Positions 1 to 9,418 are shown, counted from the first letter of the stretch. The stretch is DNA of 64,000 nucleotides from Actinostola sp. cb2023 (GCA_033675265.1 JAUJYZ010000872.1:27501-91500), one strand, 5' to 3'. Program-made: numbers and translations. The notes: a model not told the origin generated them from the sequence alone.

Positions 1-216
1 CAAGCAGTAGTAACATTGTGCGGACCGGAAAACAAATGGCTGGTGTCAGGGTCCCTGAAGCAGGTGCGAACAAGTCAGTCTTGATCTACTATAATCTGCA
101 TTTACAGTTCATATTACAGGGACTGCGGAGACGGGGGACTGGGGGGGGGGGGGGGGGGGGGACTTAATTTGACCCCCCACTTTTAGCCAAAAAGGTTGTC
201 ACAATACGTTGTCGTC
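1..216. other. Intergenic, no gene seen; G21 run
   Basis: No supported gene. A run of 21 G residues lies at 141-161, one of several C/G homopolymers in this window. The last nine bases (208-216, GTTGTCGTC) are the left target-site duplication of the next element. Confidence 0.6.
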
Positions 217-670
217 CAGGAGCCCATAACAATAGGAGCATCCATGCTACATATTGGATCTATGGGACGGTGTAAGAACAAGTTTGGCTATTTTTAGAAC
301 ACGAAATTGACCAATCACTGTGCACTTCCGGTCATAGAACACGTTCCGAGCTGTTGCATCACGAGAAGCGAGCTAAACGGTCCTAAACATTTCGAAGTAG
401 AAATGTTCTACAATGTATTTCATGTTTAACTACTGCAGAGAGACTGATTGAAGTTCGTAAACAAGGATTATATAAATGGATTTGTCAGTCATGAAAAACA
501 GATTGTAATTGTATTTGCAGCAATTTTAGCTCAGCTCAGCTCGGAACGAGTTCTATGACCGGAAGTACGTCAGTGATTGGTCAATTTCGTGTTCTAAAAA
601 TAGCCAAACTTGTTCTTACGCCATCCCAGATTATAATGCTACATGGATGCTCCTACTTAATGGGCTCCTG
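217..670. mobile_element. MITE with ~130-bp TIRs and 9-bp TSD
   Basis: The ends are inverted copies of each other: the left end starts CAGGAGCCCATAA and the right end finishes TTAATGGGCTCCTG. Similarity continues inward for about 130 bp on each side, including the segment with GACCAATCAC and TTCCGGTCATAGAAC. The direct 9-bp repeat GTTGTCGTC flanks both sides (208-216 and 671-679). There is no coding capacity in the 454 bp. A 9-bp duplication with long TIRs is typical of Mutator-like (MULE) non-autonomous elements; the family assignment is inferred from this alone. Confidence 0.8.
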
Positions 671-729
671 GTTGTCGTCTGGTATATACTAGTCCACTAG
701 TATTTCAACCCCCTCCCCCATACGTATTA

Positions 730-1015
730 TGTCAGTTGGGTTCCCTGTGTTGAGTAATGTCCTATGTTGGGCTTCCTGTGTGCGTCTTGCGGGATGCGCC
801 CGCAGCAAATGTGTATATTTACACATGTACTGCGGGACGCGCGGGACGCACACAGGGATCCCAACATCATCAATTTCTATGCACAGGGAACCCAACATAA
901 TACGTATTGCGCGCGGGGGCGCTCTACCACAGGAAACCCATAAAAAAGACGCAAATATCACTTTATTCATTATTTAGTAGCCTCAAAAGCAATGGTTGGG
1001 CTGCCTGTGGTAGCA
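730..1015. repeat. Cluster of 13-bp CACAGG-N-A-N-CCCA motifs in both orientations
   Basis: The motif CACAGGGAACCCA and close variants occur repeatedly and on both strands, for example near 737, 764, 853, 881, 940 and 1000. Between 790 and 860 the flanking DNA is itself a hairpin around CGCAGCAAATGTG/CACATGTACTGCG. Similar clusters occur at 2161-2210 and 5930-6240. The segment ending CACAGGAAACCCAT followed by AAAAGACGCAAATATCA is shared with 6022-6058. This looks like a small palindromic repeat family, possibly MITE termini; no target duplication was identified. Confidence 0.55.
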
Positions 1016-1114
1016 CCTCTCCGTAGCGACCACCTTTGTTAATCAAGGTGTTAGGGGGAGGTGGTAGTAGAAAGGTCCAACTGTATATTATAAATATATT
1101 TTGATTGACATTAG

Positions 1115-1244
1115 GTGCGTGGCTGAGTATGAGGGTAACAACCCAAAGAATCCCATCATCCTTCGCGGTCATGGATCTAATGGTCTCGATGAAATCAAAG
1201 CATGTTTGGAAGACGATAAAGTGGCTTACGCGTTGTTCCGATTG
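1115..1244 (+). CDS. ADF-H domain protein, internal exon (coactosin/cofilin-like)
   Basis: This exon is bounded by an acceptor (TTGACATTAG) and a donor (TTG|GTAAGA). It encodes about 43 residues including RGHGSNGLDEIK and the acidic DDKVAYALFRL strand. The order 'G.G..GL.E.......DD.V.YA.fR' followed by the next exon is the pattern of the actin-depolymerising-factor homology fold, as in coactosin, drebrin-like and related actin-binding proteins. The exon ends in phase 0 and joins in frame with 1532-1702. Upstream exons, including the domain's first strand and the start codon, are not identified; they may lie outside the window. The domain class is fairly secure, the subfamily is not. Confidence 0.7.
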
Positions 1245-1308
1245 GTAAGATTGACAATTCCCATTTTCTCTCCCTTTCATTCCCTTCCATCCAAAATTTC
1301 ACGTAGTT

Positions 1309-1421
1309 CTTTTTTTTCTTTTTTCTTTTTTCTTTTTTCTTTTTTCTTTTTTCTTTTTTCTTTTTTTTTTTTTCTTTTTTCTTTTTTTTTTTTTTTCTTT
1401 TTTCTTTTTTCTTTTTTCTTT

Positions 1422-1452
<31 letters not shown>

Positions 1453-1466
1453 CTTTTTTTCTTTTA
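1309..1466 (+). repeat. T-rich (T6C)n microsatellite in ADF-H intron
   Basis: Repeats of TTTTTTC dominate the intron between the two ADF-H exons. The apparent open frames of poly-Phe/Ser, or Lys/Glu on the other strand, are composition artefacts. Confidence 0.9.
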
Positions 1467-1471
1467 AAATC

Positions 1472-1491
1472 CAGGAGCCCATGGGCTCCTG
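1472..1491. repeat. 20-bp perfect palindrome made of MITE tips
   Basis: CAGGAGCCCATGGGCTCCTG equals the two tips of the 217-670 element joined head to head. It lies in the ADF-H intron directly after the T-rich tract. It may be an extreme internal-deletion derivative or an excision product of that family. Confidence 0.7.
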
Positions 1492-1531
1492 AAAAACCTT
1501 ATATTCTAATATATATTTGTTTTGACCCTAG

Positions 1532-1702
1532 ACCGATGTCGTTGATGGGATACCTACAGTAAAGTTTGTGTTTATTCAGTGGGTTGGTGTCGATGTGAAA
1601 CCAATGACAAAAGGGAAGATCAGCACGTATAAGTCAACTATTGAGAAAGTCTTCAGTGTATCCTTGACTTACCTAAACCCTACTAGCTATAAAGCTGAAT
1701 AA
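1532..1702 (+). CDS. ADF-H domain protein, last exon
   Basis: The acceptor TTTTGACCCTAG is followed by 56 codons and TAA (1700-1702), in phase 0 with the exon ending at 1244. The residues KFVFIQWVG, then VKPMTKGKIST and IEKVF, match the core of ADF-H proteins: the central strand ending in W-x-G, the Met/Lys-rich actin-binding turn, and the long helix. The short tail after the helix makes a small, single-domain protein such as coactosin more likely than a drebrin-like multidomain protein. No polyadenylation signal is obvious because a MITE starts immediately downstream (about 1707). Confidence 0.72.
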   Translation, partial: TDVVDGIPTVKFVFIQWVGVDVKPMTKGKISTYKSTIEKVFSVSLTYLNPTSYKAE

Positions 1703-1706
1703 TCGT

Positions 1707-2112
1707 CATCCTAGGGAACCCAGGGGTATATTCTGTCGCTCGTTTCTCGCTCCCAGAGAAATACCCCTGGGAACGAAGTCTGTTGGAACTTGTTCTGGAA
1801 GTCAAAATTCACCTCGTTTCCGATTAGTCGACCTAGGAAAGCGGCAAGGTCTTCATGTAGCTGCACAAATTGTCCTGGCTATTGTTTTTTTTTGTAAAAA
1901 CAATACATAGAACAACAATAGAACAATAGTCAAGACTTTTGTGCAAGCTACACGAAGATCTGACCAGGAAGGCCGACCAATCAGTATCAAGTATATTCTG
2001 GTTTGTATTAGGACAGCTGCCAACAAGTTCCAACAGTCGACTTTGTAACCAGGGGAATTTCTCTGGGAGCGATTAACGAGCGACAGAATATACCCGTGGG
2101 TTCCCGAGGATG
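1707..2112. mobile_element. MITE with ~90-bp TIRs (TCATCCTNGGGAACCCA ends)
   Basis: The left arm 1707-1800 (GGGAACCCAGGGGTATATTC, then TGTCGCTCGTT) is inverted at 2020-2112, with about 90% agreement by eye, and AACAAGTTCCAACAG borders the inner loop. The element begins a few bases after the ADF-H stop codon. It has no coding capacity. The target duplication is ambiguous because the tips TCAT/ATGA are themselves complementary. Confidence 0.7.
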
Positions 2113-2720
2113 AATATGACGGGATCGGAGGAAAAGCGCGCGAATCCTTGCGTAAAACACAGGGAGCCCAATATGATACGTACTGCATGCACTCCACCAC
2201 AGGAAACCCACAAAAAGCAAACCAGTTGACTTGATGAGCGCGCGGACCCTTACCCAGAATCCCCACCTTGAACTCGTCCCTCGCTTGCGTCACTTCTATA
2301 TTGACCTTGACATTGCCCTAAGCCTGCCCACGTGGTTATCTTCGCCACCAGTGAAGGCGAAATTCTATTGGACGCCATCACAGATAAAGTAGCCAGTGCT
2401 AGTGGGTCCAAGTCACATGTCAAAAACACCTCAACATTTCGGTGACCAGTCACGTGATCAATGATTGGGATGCCCTGCTGACCATTAGGAACGCAGGCTC
2501 GCCTTAAACGGTGTCAGTGAGTTTGAATCACCTTCAGACAAAATAGATTATCTAAATATTATTTTGTTTGGTTAGATATTCAAGAATCGATGGCGAAAGT
2601 AGTGTAATTCTTAAAATAAAAGTTCACTCCTAGTCTAAAATTTCTATTTTTTTCTTAATTTCATGAATTTTAACTGAAATTAAAATGAACAAATGTTGTT
2701 GAACTCCGAATTAAGTTCGT
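2113..2720. other. Intergenic; one copy of the CACAGG motif pair
   Basis: It contains two CACAGG motifs (CACAGGGAGCCCA at about 2158 and CACAGGAAACCCA at about 2202). The 67-residue reading frame at 2250-2453 (-) has no recognisable family or splice support. Nothing else is supported. Confidence 0.5.
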
Positions 2721-3371
2721 TATCTTCGGCTGCTCGTGTAATATCTTCGGGTGTTCGTGTAATATCTTCGGCTGCTCGTGTAATATCTTCGGGTGTTCGT
2801 GTAATATCTTCGGGTGTTCGTGTACTCTCTTCGGCTGCTCGTGTACTCTCTTCGACTGCTCGTGTACTATCTTCGGCTGCTCGTATACTACCTCGGCTGC
2901 TCGTGTAATATCTTCGGGTGTTCGTGTAATATCTTCGGGTGTTCGTGTAATATCTTCGGGTGTTCGTGTACTCTCTTCGGCTGCTCGTGTACTCTCTTCG
3001 ACTGCTCGTGTAATATCTTCGGGTGTTCTTGTAATATCTTCGGGTGTCCGTGTAATATCTTCGGGTGTTCGTGTACTATCTTCGGGCGTGTCCGTGTAAT
3101 ATCTTCGGGTGTTCGTGTAATATTTTCAGCTACTCGTGTAATATCTTCAGCTGCTCGTGTAATATCTTCGGCTGCTCGTGTACTACCTTCTACTGCTCGT
3201 GTACTCTCTTCGGCTGCTCGTGTACTATCTTCGGCTCAGTGCTCGTGTACTAAATATTTTCGAATCGTCGTACAATACCTTCGACTCCTTGTGTAATCTC
3301 TTCGGATGGTCTTCGGGTTCAGCTGCTCGTGTAATACCTTCGGATTGTCGTATAATATCTTCGGCTACTCG
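2721..3371 (+). repeat. 21-bp minisatellite (about 30 copies)
   Basis: Degenerate units of the form TATCTTCGGSTGYTCGTGTAA, alternating with a TACTCTCTTCG version, run tandemly for 650 bp and decay toward the 3' end. The unit is a multiple of three, so several frames stay open with 7-residue periods. This is a repeat effect and not evidence of a gene. Confidence 0.9.
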
Positions 3372-3802
3372 GTGACTGTTTTAAGTTCTGCATCAGTTTC
3401 TGATGAGGTCTAAACACGTGGTTCAAATAACTTAATGTTTTCTGAAGGACAAACCGAAACACTATACACGTGGAAAAACACACACGATCTGTAACGCTGC
3501 ACCCTCACCCCCACGGGGGAAGGCAGGAAGGAGCCCGTGGGGGTGATAGTGGGCAAAACCTAACTAGTGGTTTGGGGTATTTGCTTTTAGCGTGCGCAGT
3601 AAACACGCTTATAACTCAATGTATTCAAAGCTTTTATTCGTATTCTACGTAACTCTATTTCGCATGGCGAAAGCTGTAACGACTTAATTAGTAACATACT
3701 ATTACAATGTGTACCATTCTGGTATATATTCTATTGGCAAATGTATGACATTTGTAGTTTCTTCTAGATCTATCACTACCGTTATATAATTGGATATCTC
3801 TG

Positions 3803-4312
3803 TCAACTACTAGTACAGTTTCCTGTTTGACAGAAGCAAACGCTTCGTTTCGGATCTCTGGATCCACACACGCAGTCGTACGTCCACCACACTAGCTTCC
3901 CTCCAAATCGGACACGTTGGTACCTCGGGTAGCAGCCATCGGTGCAATGAGAGACACTTGAACAGACCCGTTCTGTAAACATCTGCGTGCCGTCGTCGCA
4001 GGTGTAAGATCGCTCGATACACTGGTTGACACTTCGTGGGGGTGCGCTCGTGGGTGGGTGGCAGAGGTAACTCAGGTAATCCTGTATTCCTACTTCAAAC
4101 TTTGACGCCGTTTGTCGTTTGACTCGGCTCAAGGTCACGTGGGATGTGTTCGTACCCAGGGCCAACCCGCCAGTGGTGTTGGATGAGAGGCTGGGGCGAG
4201 CTTGTTTTTGGTAGCTGCCGTGTGTTATTCTTGATTGGTCGTTGCTAACCAAGGGGTTGCTGACGACACACACGAGTAGTAACAATAGTACATGTGCACG
4301 TAAGGTCTCCAT
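3803..4312 (-). CDS. Secreted cysteine-rich pro-protein with furin site
   Basis: The 169-residue product starts at an ATG in strong context (GCCATGG) six bases after a good acceptor (TCTCTCGTTGCAG). Residues 1-20 form a signal peptide (METLRAH, then a run of Leu and Val). A propeptide with N-glycosylation motifs ends at RVKR (about residue 68). The remaining ~100 residues contain 11 cysteines, including HCTDGCYPRYQRV and DCVCG...CFC clusters. The protein is predicted to be exported and cleaved by a furin-like protease. The GCYPRY patch and the CxC/CFC pairs are loosely reminiscent of cystine-knot growth-factor antagonists or trunk/noggin-like ligands, but I do not recognise the family. An odd cysteine number allows dimerisation. 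A longer in-frame start upstream (4402) would cross the acceptor and is not used. Confidence 0.72.
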   Translation of the reverse strand: METLRAHVLLLLLVCVVSNPLVSNDQSRITHGSYQKQARPSLSSNTTGGLALGTNTSHVTLSRVKRQTASKFEVGIQDYLSYLCHPPTSAPPRSVNQCIERSYTCDDGTQMFTERVCSSVSHCTDGCYPRYQRVRFGGKLVWWTYDCVCGSRDPKRSVCFCQTGNCTSS

Positions 4313-4731
4313 GGCAACCTGCAACGAGAGATGCATGACGTATGTTAGCGAATGACGGGAAAGTGAGTGTAACGACAAAGACAACAAATCAGTTGAGAAC
4401 AATTTAATTTTTATAATATCCTATGAGTGACCAAAACGAGGCTAGTTGGTCAAGGTGTGACCGAATTCGTTGCATGTGACCCTAGCGTAAACGGTAAAAT
4501 TATCGAGTTGTGGGCCACCTTAATTTGTGAAACTTGGATACGATATAATCATCTTGAATATATATATATATAAAATATACCTTAACAAAACGATTCTAGA
4601 GATTGGGTGTATAGAGCTACCTTCATTTTTATAATCGACACATATTGAAGAAGACGAGTATAAGCAGTGTTGAGGTGCAGGGTAGCTACGAGACACTTTA
4701 AATTGAAAAGCAAAACGTTAAGCATACGTAC

Positions 4732-4762
4732 CTTATAGCAAGTAGAGTTTCTGATCTTCTGT
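4732..4762 (-). other. Probable noncoding first exon of the secreted-protein gene
   Basis: On the minus strand, CTTGCTATAAG|GTACGT forms a good donor at 4732/4731, paired with the acceptor at 4320/4319 just before the coding exon, giving an intron of about 410 bp. The 5' boundary is estimated as roughly 25-30 bp downstream of the TATA box. This is inferred from signals only; no transcript data are available. Confidence 0.5.
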
Positions 4763-4786
4763 GTACTATGTACCCATCGCGTCCGG

Positions 4787-4794
4787 CTTATATA
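4787..4794 (-). promoter_or_regulatory. TATA box (TATATAAG)
   Basis: The minus strand reads GGTATATAAGCCGGACGCG, a canonical TATA box followed by GC-rich DNA. It lies about 55 bp upstream of the proposed first-exon donor and is positioned for a start site near 4762. Confidence 0.55.
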
Positions 4795-4799
4795 CCATC

Positions 4800-5920
4800 T
4801 GATTTACACGAAGGGGAGATTATTTTCTAAAGGTGGTGCAATACAAATGGGAGTCGTTGGATCAACGCCTGTCACCGCCCTGCAACGCTGATTCAGTCAA
4901 TTTTTGGTTAAAACGAAATATGAACAATGTAAAATAAATTAAATAATCTATTCCAGACTTTCGCAATTTCCCCGTTGACACCAAGGCTAAAACATGTTTT
5001 AAAGTGGTTTAGCTAAACAGATTTAGGAAATTATTTACAAACGCCATGCAACCATTGGCACAAAACTGCTGGTAAACTGTCCTTTGTGTTGCACAGTAGA
5101 AATTCCAGGTAGTTTGATTCTTGTGAAATTAAATGCCCTCGAATTATAGGTGCGAGAAAAAACTTCAGTTTTTAAAACTATTAAAACAAGGTTTGGTGTG
5201 AATGGGGTATTAGACTACCACGGTTTGCACCATGCAGAATGCCATTCCATATGTAATACCAGCAACAACTATGTTGCGTTTAGGACGACTGTAAGTTGTT
5301 GTGAGTCTATATTGGAGTGTATTGGTCCACTTATTGATCGTTAACTAATCGAATAAATCAGTTACAATCAAATTCATCAACACAAGATCAAGAAACGCAT
5401 TCATTTTTATATTCACTCATTTAATTCGTTGAGAAACGCGTATAGAAAGTACATCATTACGACTAAATCCCAGACGCGAGTTCTACGTTTTTCCAGCTGT
5501 CTAAAATCATATCTACATGTCTACATCTATTAAACTAATAAGTGCAAAATCGTTTTCCCGCGCTGAAAGGAATCATCCCGCATTTCCTAGAGTTGTAAAT
5601 CCCGCGGGATATTTATTTCCGTCGGGTAAAAAGCGAGGGCGTTATTTCGTGGTAGGATGCTGTGATTAGTTTGTGCTTATTGTAAAGTGCAAATAAAATA
5701 TAAAGATATAATTAAAAAAATTATTTTTTTAAAATTTAAAAATTATTTAATATTGCTATGCAGTAAGAGGGTGAATGAGGAAGTCTATTTTAAAAACACG
5801 GATGTGACTATGACTGATATTAGTTACAGTTATTGGTCTAATAGTAGTACATCTATAAGGTAATCCATCTATAATTAGAAAAGAAAAGAAACAGATGCAA
5901 GCTGAAGCCTACGTGAACCA
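4800..5920. other. Unannotated, AT-rich; no gene supported
   Basis: Only short frames are present (for example 5150-5344, 64 codons) without splice or family support. A T/A-rich stretch lies at 5698-5750. Confidence 0.5.
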
Positions 5921-6245
5921 TTTGTATGCACAGGGAAACCCAACCTAAATATCAGATGCAAGCTGAAGCCTACGTGAACCATTTGTATATGCACGAAATA
6001 CGCATTTCGCGCGCGCGCTCTACCACAGGAAACCCATCAAAAATAGACGCAAATATCATTTTATGGGCTGCCTGTGAAGTAACGTGTTACACTATGAACG
6101 TAGACGTACGTGATTGCGAGCGCAGTGCCACAGGGAGCCCGAAACACGCTCCAACACAGGAAACCCATTACAAAGATGGATGCGTAATATATTTTCTTAT
6201 TTGTAACAATAGCTTCAGATGAAATAGTTGGGCTACCAGTGGCAT
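5885..6245. repeat. Second CACAGG-motif cluster with 47-bp direct repeat
   Basis: A direct repeat of about 40 bp (AGATGCAAGCTGAAGCCTAC, then GTGAACCATTTGTAT) occurs at 5893 and 5954. At least five CACAGG-N-A-N-CCCA motifs or inverted versions follow (about 5932, 6024, 6064, 6131, 6157). The section near 6005-6066 parallels 905-1010, so the two clusters are copies of one repeat family. Confidence 0.6.
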
Positions 6246-6279
6246 ATCGTGTCATGAGAAGTGAATATTGACATCACCC

Positions 6280-6280
<1 letters not shown>

Positions 6281-6313
<33 letters not shown>
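6281..6313 (+). repeat. C33 homopolymer
   Basis: An uninterrupted run of 33 C; its length in the assembly should be treated as uncertain. Confidence 0.9.
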
Positions 6314-6316
<3 letters not shown>

Positions 6317-6679
6317 GTAGTTGTTTCGCCCGATCTCCCATAATCTTCTAAAACTGAAAATGACTACCATTTCGTACTTCTAACTAGGCTAACTCAAGCT
6401 CCGGTATAAAAGAATGCTGCTCGTCAGGGGTACAACAATACATCAATCTTCGTTAATCGCATATTCATGTACATGTAGTGATACAATAGTTAATTAGCAA
6501 ACGTTAATGTACCCCTTACCCCCGGGCAGGCTCCTTTTAGACTGCAACTTCTTGTTCAATAATTGCTAATAATAATTATTATATTATTATTATAATTGCT
6601 GCTTTTGTCAAGAAACGCGACGATATCTAAACAGACTACTGGAAAGTGTTTCCATGAATGCAGTGGATGAGTATTGATT

Positions 6680-7040
6680 AATGAGGGTTTATCATGTAAT
6701 TTCAAAACTCATCGGACAAAAAATGATTATCATAGCTGGAAAGAGCTCGTTGAAATTAGTAAAAATGTGAAGTTTGGAAAAGATCGCTCCACAAATTGCG
6801 AAGATATGAATTTTCAAAAGTCGAAAGTTTATATGAAAACCTTTGGAAATTACGGCTTGGAGGCAACTCTTGCCTCCAACAAAGGTTTTCATACAAAATT
6901 TCGATTTTTGAAAATTCATATCTTCGCAATTTGTGGAGCGATCTTTTCCAAACTTCACATTTTTACTAATTTCAACGAGCTCTTTCCAGCTATGATTTTT
7001 TTGTCCTATGAGTTTTGAAATTATGTGATAAGCCCTCATT
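6680..7040. mobile_element. Near-perfect 360-bp palindrome (fold-back MITE)
   Basis: The arms 6680-6845 and 6880-7040 are reverse complements almost to the centre. They share AATGAGGG ends, TAATTTCAAAACTCAT and GGAAAGAGCTCGTTGAAATT. The tip of the loop is a second small hairpin, GGAGGCAACTCTTGCCTCC. Open frames on both strands mirror each other because of the symmetry and are not genes. No clear target duplication was found. Confidence 0.75.
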
Positions 7041-7063
7041 GGTAGAACTCTTCCAGTTTGTAC

Positions 7064-7379
7064 CATTCTCGTCCCCAGACCCTTCTCAGCTTTCTAACGA
7101 AAACTCGAAGGCTCTGGTAAGAGACAAACCGGAAGACCCAGATTCTAGGTCGTCAGATATGCGCATGCTCAATATGTTCTAACTTCCGGTGACAAAATGG
7201 CGGACTTCGGCGAAGTTCTTGTCGATGCTCTATCAAAACTTCATCTACATTTCAGTTAAGTTAGAAAATATTGAGCATGCGCATATCTGACGACCTAGAA
7301 TCTGTGTCTTCCAGTTTGTCTCTTACCAGAGCCTACGATTTTTCGTTAGAAAGCTGAGAAGGGTCTGGGTACGAGAATG
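7064..7379. mobile_element. MITE with ~120-bp TIRs, CATTCTCGT ends
   Basis: The left arm (CATTCTCGTCCCCAGACCC, then TTCTCAGCTTTCTAACG) is repeated inverted at 7255-7379. The arms share GATATGCGCATGCTCAATAT. It starts 24 bp from the previous palindrome and ends 25 bp from the last codon of the death-domain gene A. The tips match the 62-bp micro-element at 8461-8522, so both belong to one family. Confidence 0.75.
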
Positions 7380-7404
7380 AGTTAGTACGTACGTACTCGT
7401 ACTG

Positions 7405-7709
7405 TCAGTTTGCCAGGAGCCTTTCGGCCAATAGATTAAGGGCAGTGTTTCTTCTCAGGTCACTCAAAATTTCACAGAATTTAAAAACAGTGAATTCTGG
7501 GCGTTCAATCATTAGCCATTCAAGCAGGATCTTGGATGCGCTTGCTTTAGTGTCTGGTATGAAGTAGAAGTACACATTGGGGTCTACTTCCCACAGTACA
7601 GCCAGGTGTTGCCAACCTCTACAGTTACTCTTGTTCAGAAACTTACAAAGCTCTTCCATCGGAACACTGTTTGGCGCGAAGACCTCTTTCATAGACCGAG
7701 AATAATCAT
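7405..7709 (-). CDS. Gene A terminal exon: second death domain
   Basis: The acceptor TGACTTCCAG is followed by a 101-codon exon ending in TGA (7407-7405). It begins with two bases that complete the codon left by the exon ending at 8070. The sequence runs ELCKFLN, GWQHLAVLWEVDP, ASASKILLEWL, FTVFKFCEILSDLRRNTALNLL. This is the six-helix death-domain pattern: a Trp in helix 2, 'LL..W' in helix 4, and 'L...L..L.R..A...L' at the end. Such domains assemble apoptotic or innate-immune complexes by homotypic contacts. A MITE lies just downstream, so the 3' UTR was not resolved. Confidence 0.72.
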
Positions 7710-8069
7710 CTGGAAGTCAGATTGATTTTAATATGAAATTGAAAAGCATTTCTTTGATGTCCAACAAAAGCCAGAAATACTCATATGACGCCGGTCACGT
7801 TGCCCCTGCAACATCTGGGTCAAGGTCGTTTTAAAACGTTTGTGACTCATTCCCATTCCCAAACGGTACTGTCAGCATGTGACTGAGGCTCGAGACATAA
7901 AAGCACCAAACCAGTCGCGACTTTCGTGTCGGGTTATTTTGCATTTTTGTGGTAGCGTACCGGTGCAAAGATCACCCACCCCCACCCCCTCCTCCCCAAA
8001 ATGGCTGCCAGATGTTGCTTAGAGGCCCGTAAAAGCTAGACCCACTATCTTTATGGAGTCAAAACTTAC

Positions 8070-8390
8070 CTTGTGTGATTCCATATTTTTCGAAAAGCTT
8101 CGATATTTCTTTTTCTCTGCCAAGGGTTATCATGTGCTTACGAAGCGTACCCAACTCAAGATCTTTGCGTGGCAATGCACTGTATGCATACTCCACGAAG
8201 AATCGCTCCGCTGGGTTGGTTCCTGTTTCTATCTGATCCAACACATGAGGGTCAATACCAAGCTCGTTGCCTAGGCGACGCCAGTTGAACAGACCAGCCT
8301 CGTCTAATTTACTTGTAACATTCTCCAACAACTCGTAGTTATCCACCAACAGCAAGACTTGTTCCACTGTTTTTTGTCTGTCGGCACTTT
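8070..8390 (-). CDS. Gene A exon: first death domain
   Basis: The exon is bounded by acceptor TTAACTTTCAG and a perfect donor ACACAAG|GTAAGT. It starts with two bases completing a codon and ends with one base over, matching both neighbours. The 106 residues include NWRRLGNELGIDPHVLDQIE, NPAERFFVEY and GTLRKHMITLGREKEISKLF. This is a clear death-domain signature, with the W-RRLG helix 2, 'L.qIE' helix 3 and the 'tl..L...Lgr.ei...l' ending. With the terminal exon it makes a tandem death-domain C-terminus, suggesting an adaptor or receptor tail in apoptosis or immune signalling. The exon is intact. Confidence 0.82.
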
Positions 8391-8460
8391 CTGAAAGTTA
8401 ACAAGAATTCATACTCAGGCTCTCCCAGCCTTAAATTTCAGTGTTCTTCCTGTCGCGACC

Positions 8461-8522
8461 CATTCTCGTACCCAGGGCCCACTCGTCATTTGGTCGACGA
8501 GTGGGCTCTGGGTACGAGAATG
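8461..8522. mobile_element. 62-bp micro-MITE with 9-bp TSD
   Basis: This is a hairpin with arms CATTCTCGTACCCAGGGCCC and the inverse around a ~20-bp loop, flanked by the direct 9-bp repeat GTCGCGACC (8452-8460 and 8523-8531). The tips match the 7064-7379 element. It lies in the intron between gene A exons 8070-8390 and 8976-9260. Confidence 0.8.
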
Positions 8523-8742
8523 GTCGCGACCAACTTGACCGGGAGACCTGGAACCTAATAAATAAATACCGTATTTCCTCGATTAAGCGCCCCCTCCCCT
8601 CCCCAAGAAATATGGTACAGTAAGAGATTACAGAATATGGCATACAATTTGTGTTAATTTTACTACAAAGTTACGGCATGTTGCTATATGTAGTACCGTA
8701 TTAAAGTTATGTTTCCGAGTTCAAATCACGTTTTAAAATTAG

Positions 8743-8972
<230 letters not shown>

Positions 8973-8975
8973 TAC

Positions 8976-9260
8976 CTGAAACCTTTTCTTCAATCATGTC
9001 AGCTAAATCTTTCCTTTGTATCGCTCGCAGTTTAGATACAAGGTGTTGAACAGCGATCACTCCCACTTGTGGTAACTTGAACAGTTCTGATGCAGGGCTG
9101 TGGTTGTAGTTACTGTTACATTTAGCCTTGATAACGGGATGGGCGTTAACTCTGTCCGCCAAGACTGTAACGTCTCTAAGTAAATACCCCCTTCTATCTA
9201 AGATGATACTGAGATCTTGCAGCACAGTGGAGTCTTTTTGGCATAAATCGCATATAGTCT
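8976..9260 (-). CDS. Gene A exon: death-fold-like helical domain
   Basis: The acceptor TTTTATCTCAG and donor TTTCAG|GTAACA bound 285 bp, with two bases in and one base out, in phase with both neighbours. It encodes TICDLCQKD, then LQDLSIILDRRGYLLRDV and, after a Lys/Cys-Asn stretch, LPQVGVIAVQHLVSKLR and RKDLADMIEEKV. The all-helical pattern is compatible with a death-effector- or CARD-like fold preceding the two death domains, but I cannot assign it to one subfamily. The CDLC motif resembles CDMC at the start of the gene B exon 27788-28507. Confidence 0.6.
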
Positions 9261-9342
9261 CTGAGATAAAACAAGCCGTCTGTCAGAATATATCCGCACC
9301 TTCAAGGGCCGTACACAGCATGCACAGGGGCAGGGGGCAGTT

Positions 9343-9343
<1 letters not shown>

Positions 9344-9401
<58 letters not shown>

Positions 9402-9418
9402 TTACCCCCCCCCCCCCT
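9344..9418 (+). repeat. C-rich homopolymer tract (~70 C)
   Basis: A long C run with one TTA interruption in the gene A intron; the apparent poly-Pro frame is an artefact. Confidence 0.9.

Noticed and set aside
1195..1562. Long Lys/Glu or Phe-rich reading frames
   Set aside because: They come from the T-rich microsatellite in the ADF-H intron; only 1115-1244 is exon-like.
2693..3375. Overlapping Ser/Cys-rich frames
   Set aside because: The 21-bp minisatellite keeps several frames open without start context or splice sites.
6674..7066. Two mirror-image proteins of ~120 residues
   Set aside because: Both arise from the same near-perfect palindrome, so the similarity is symmetry and not homology.
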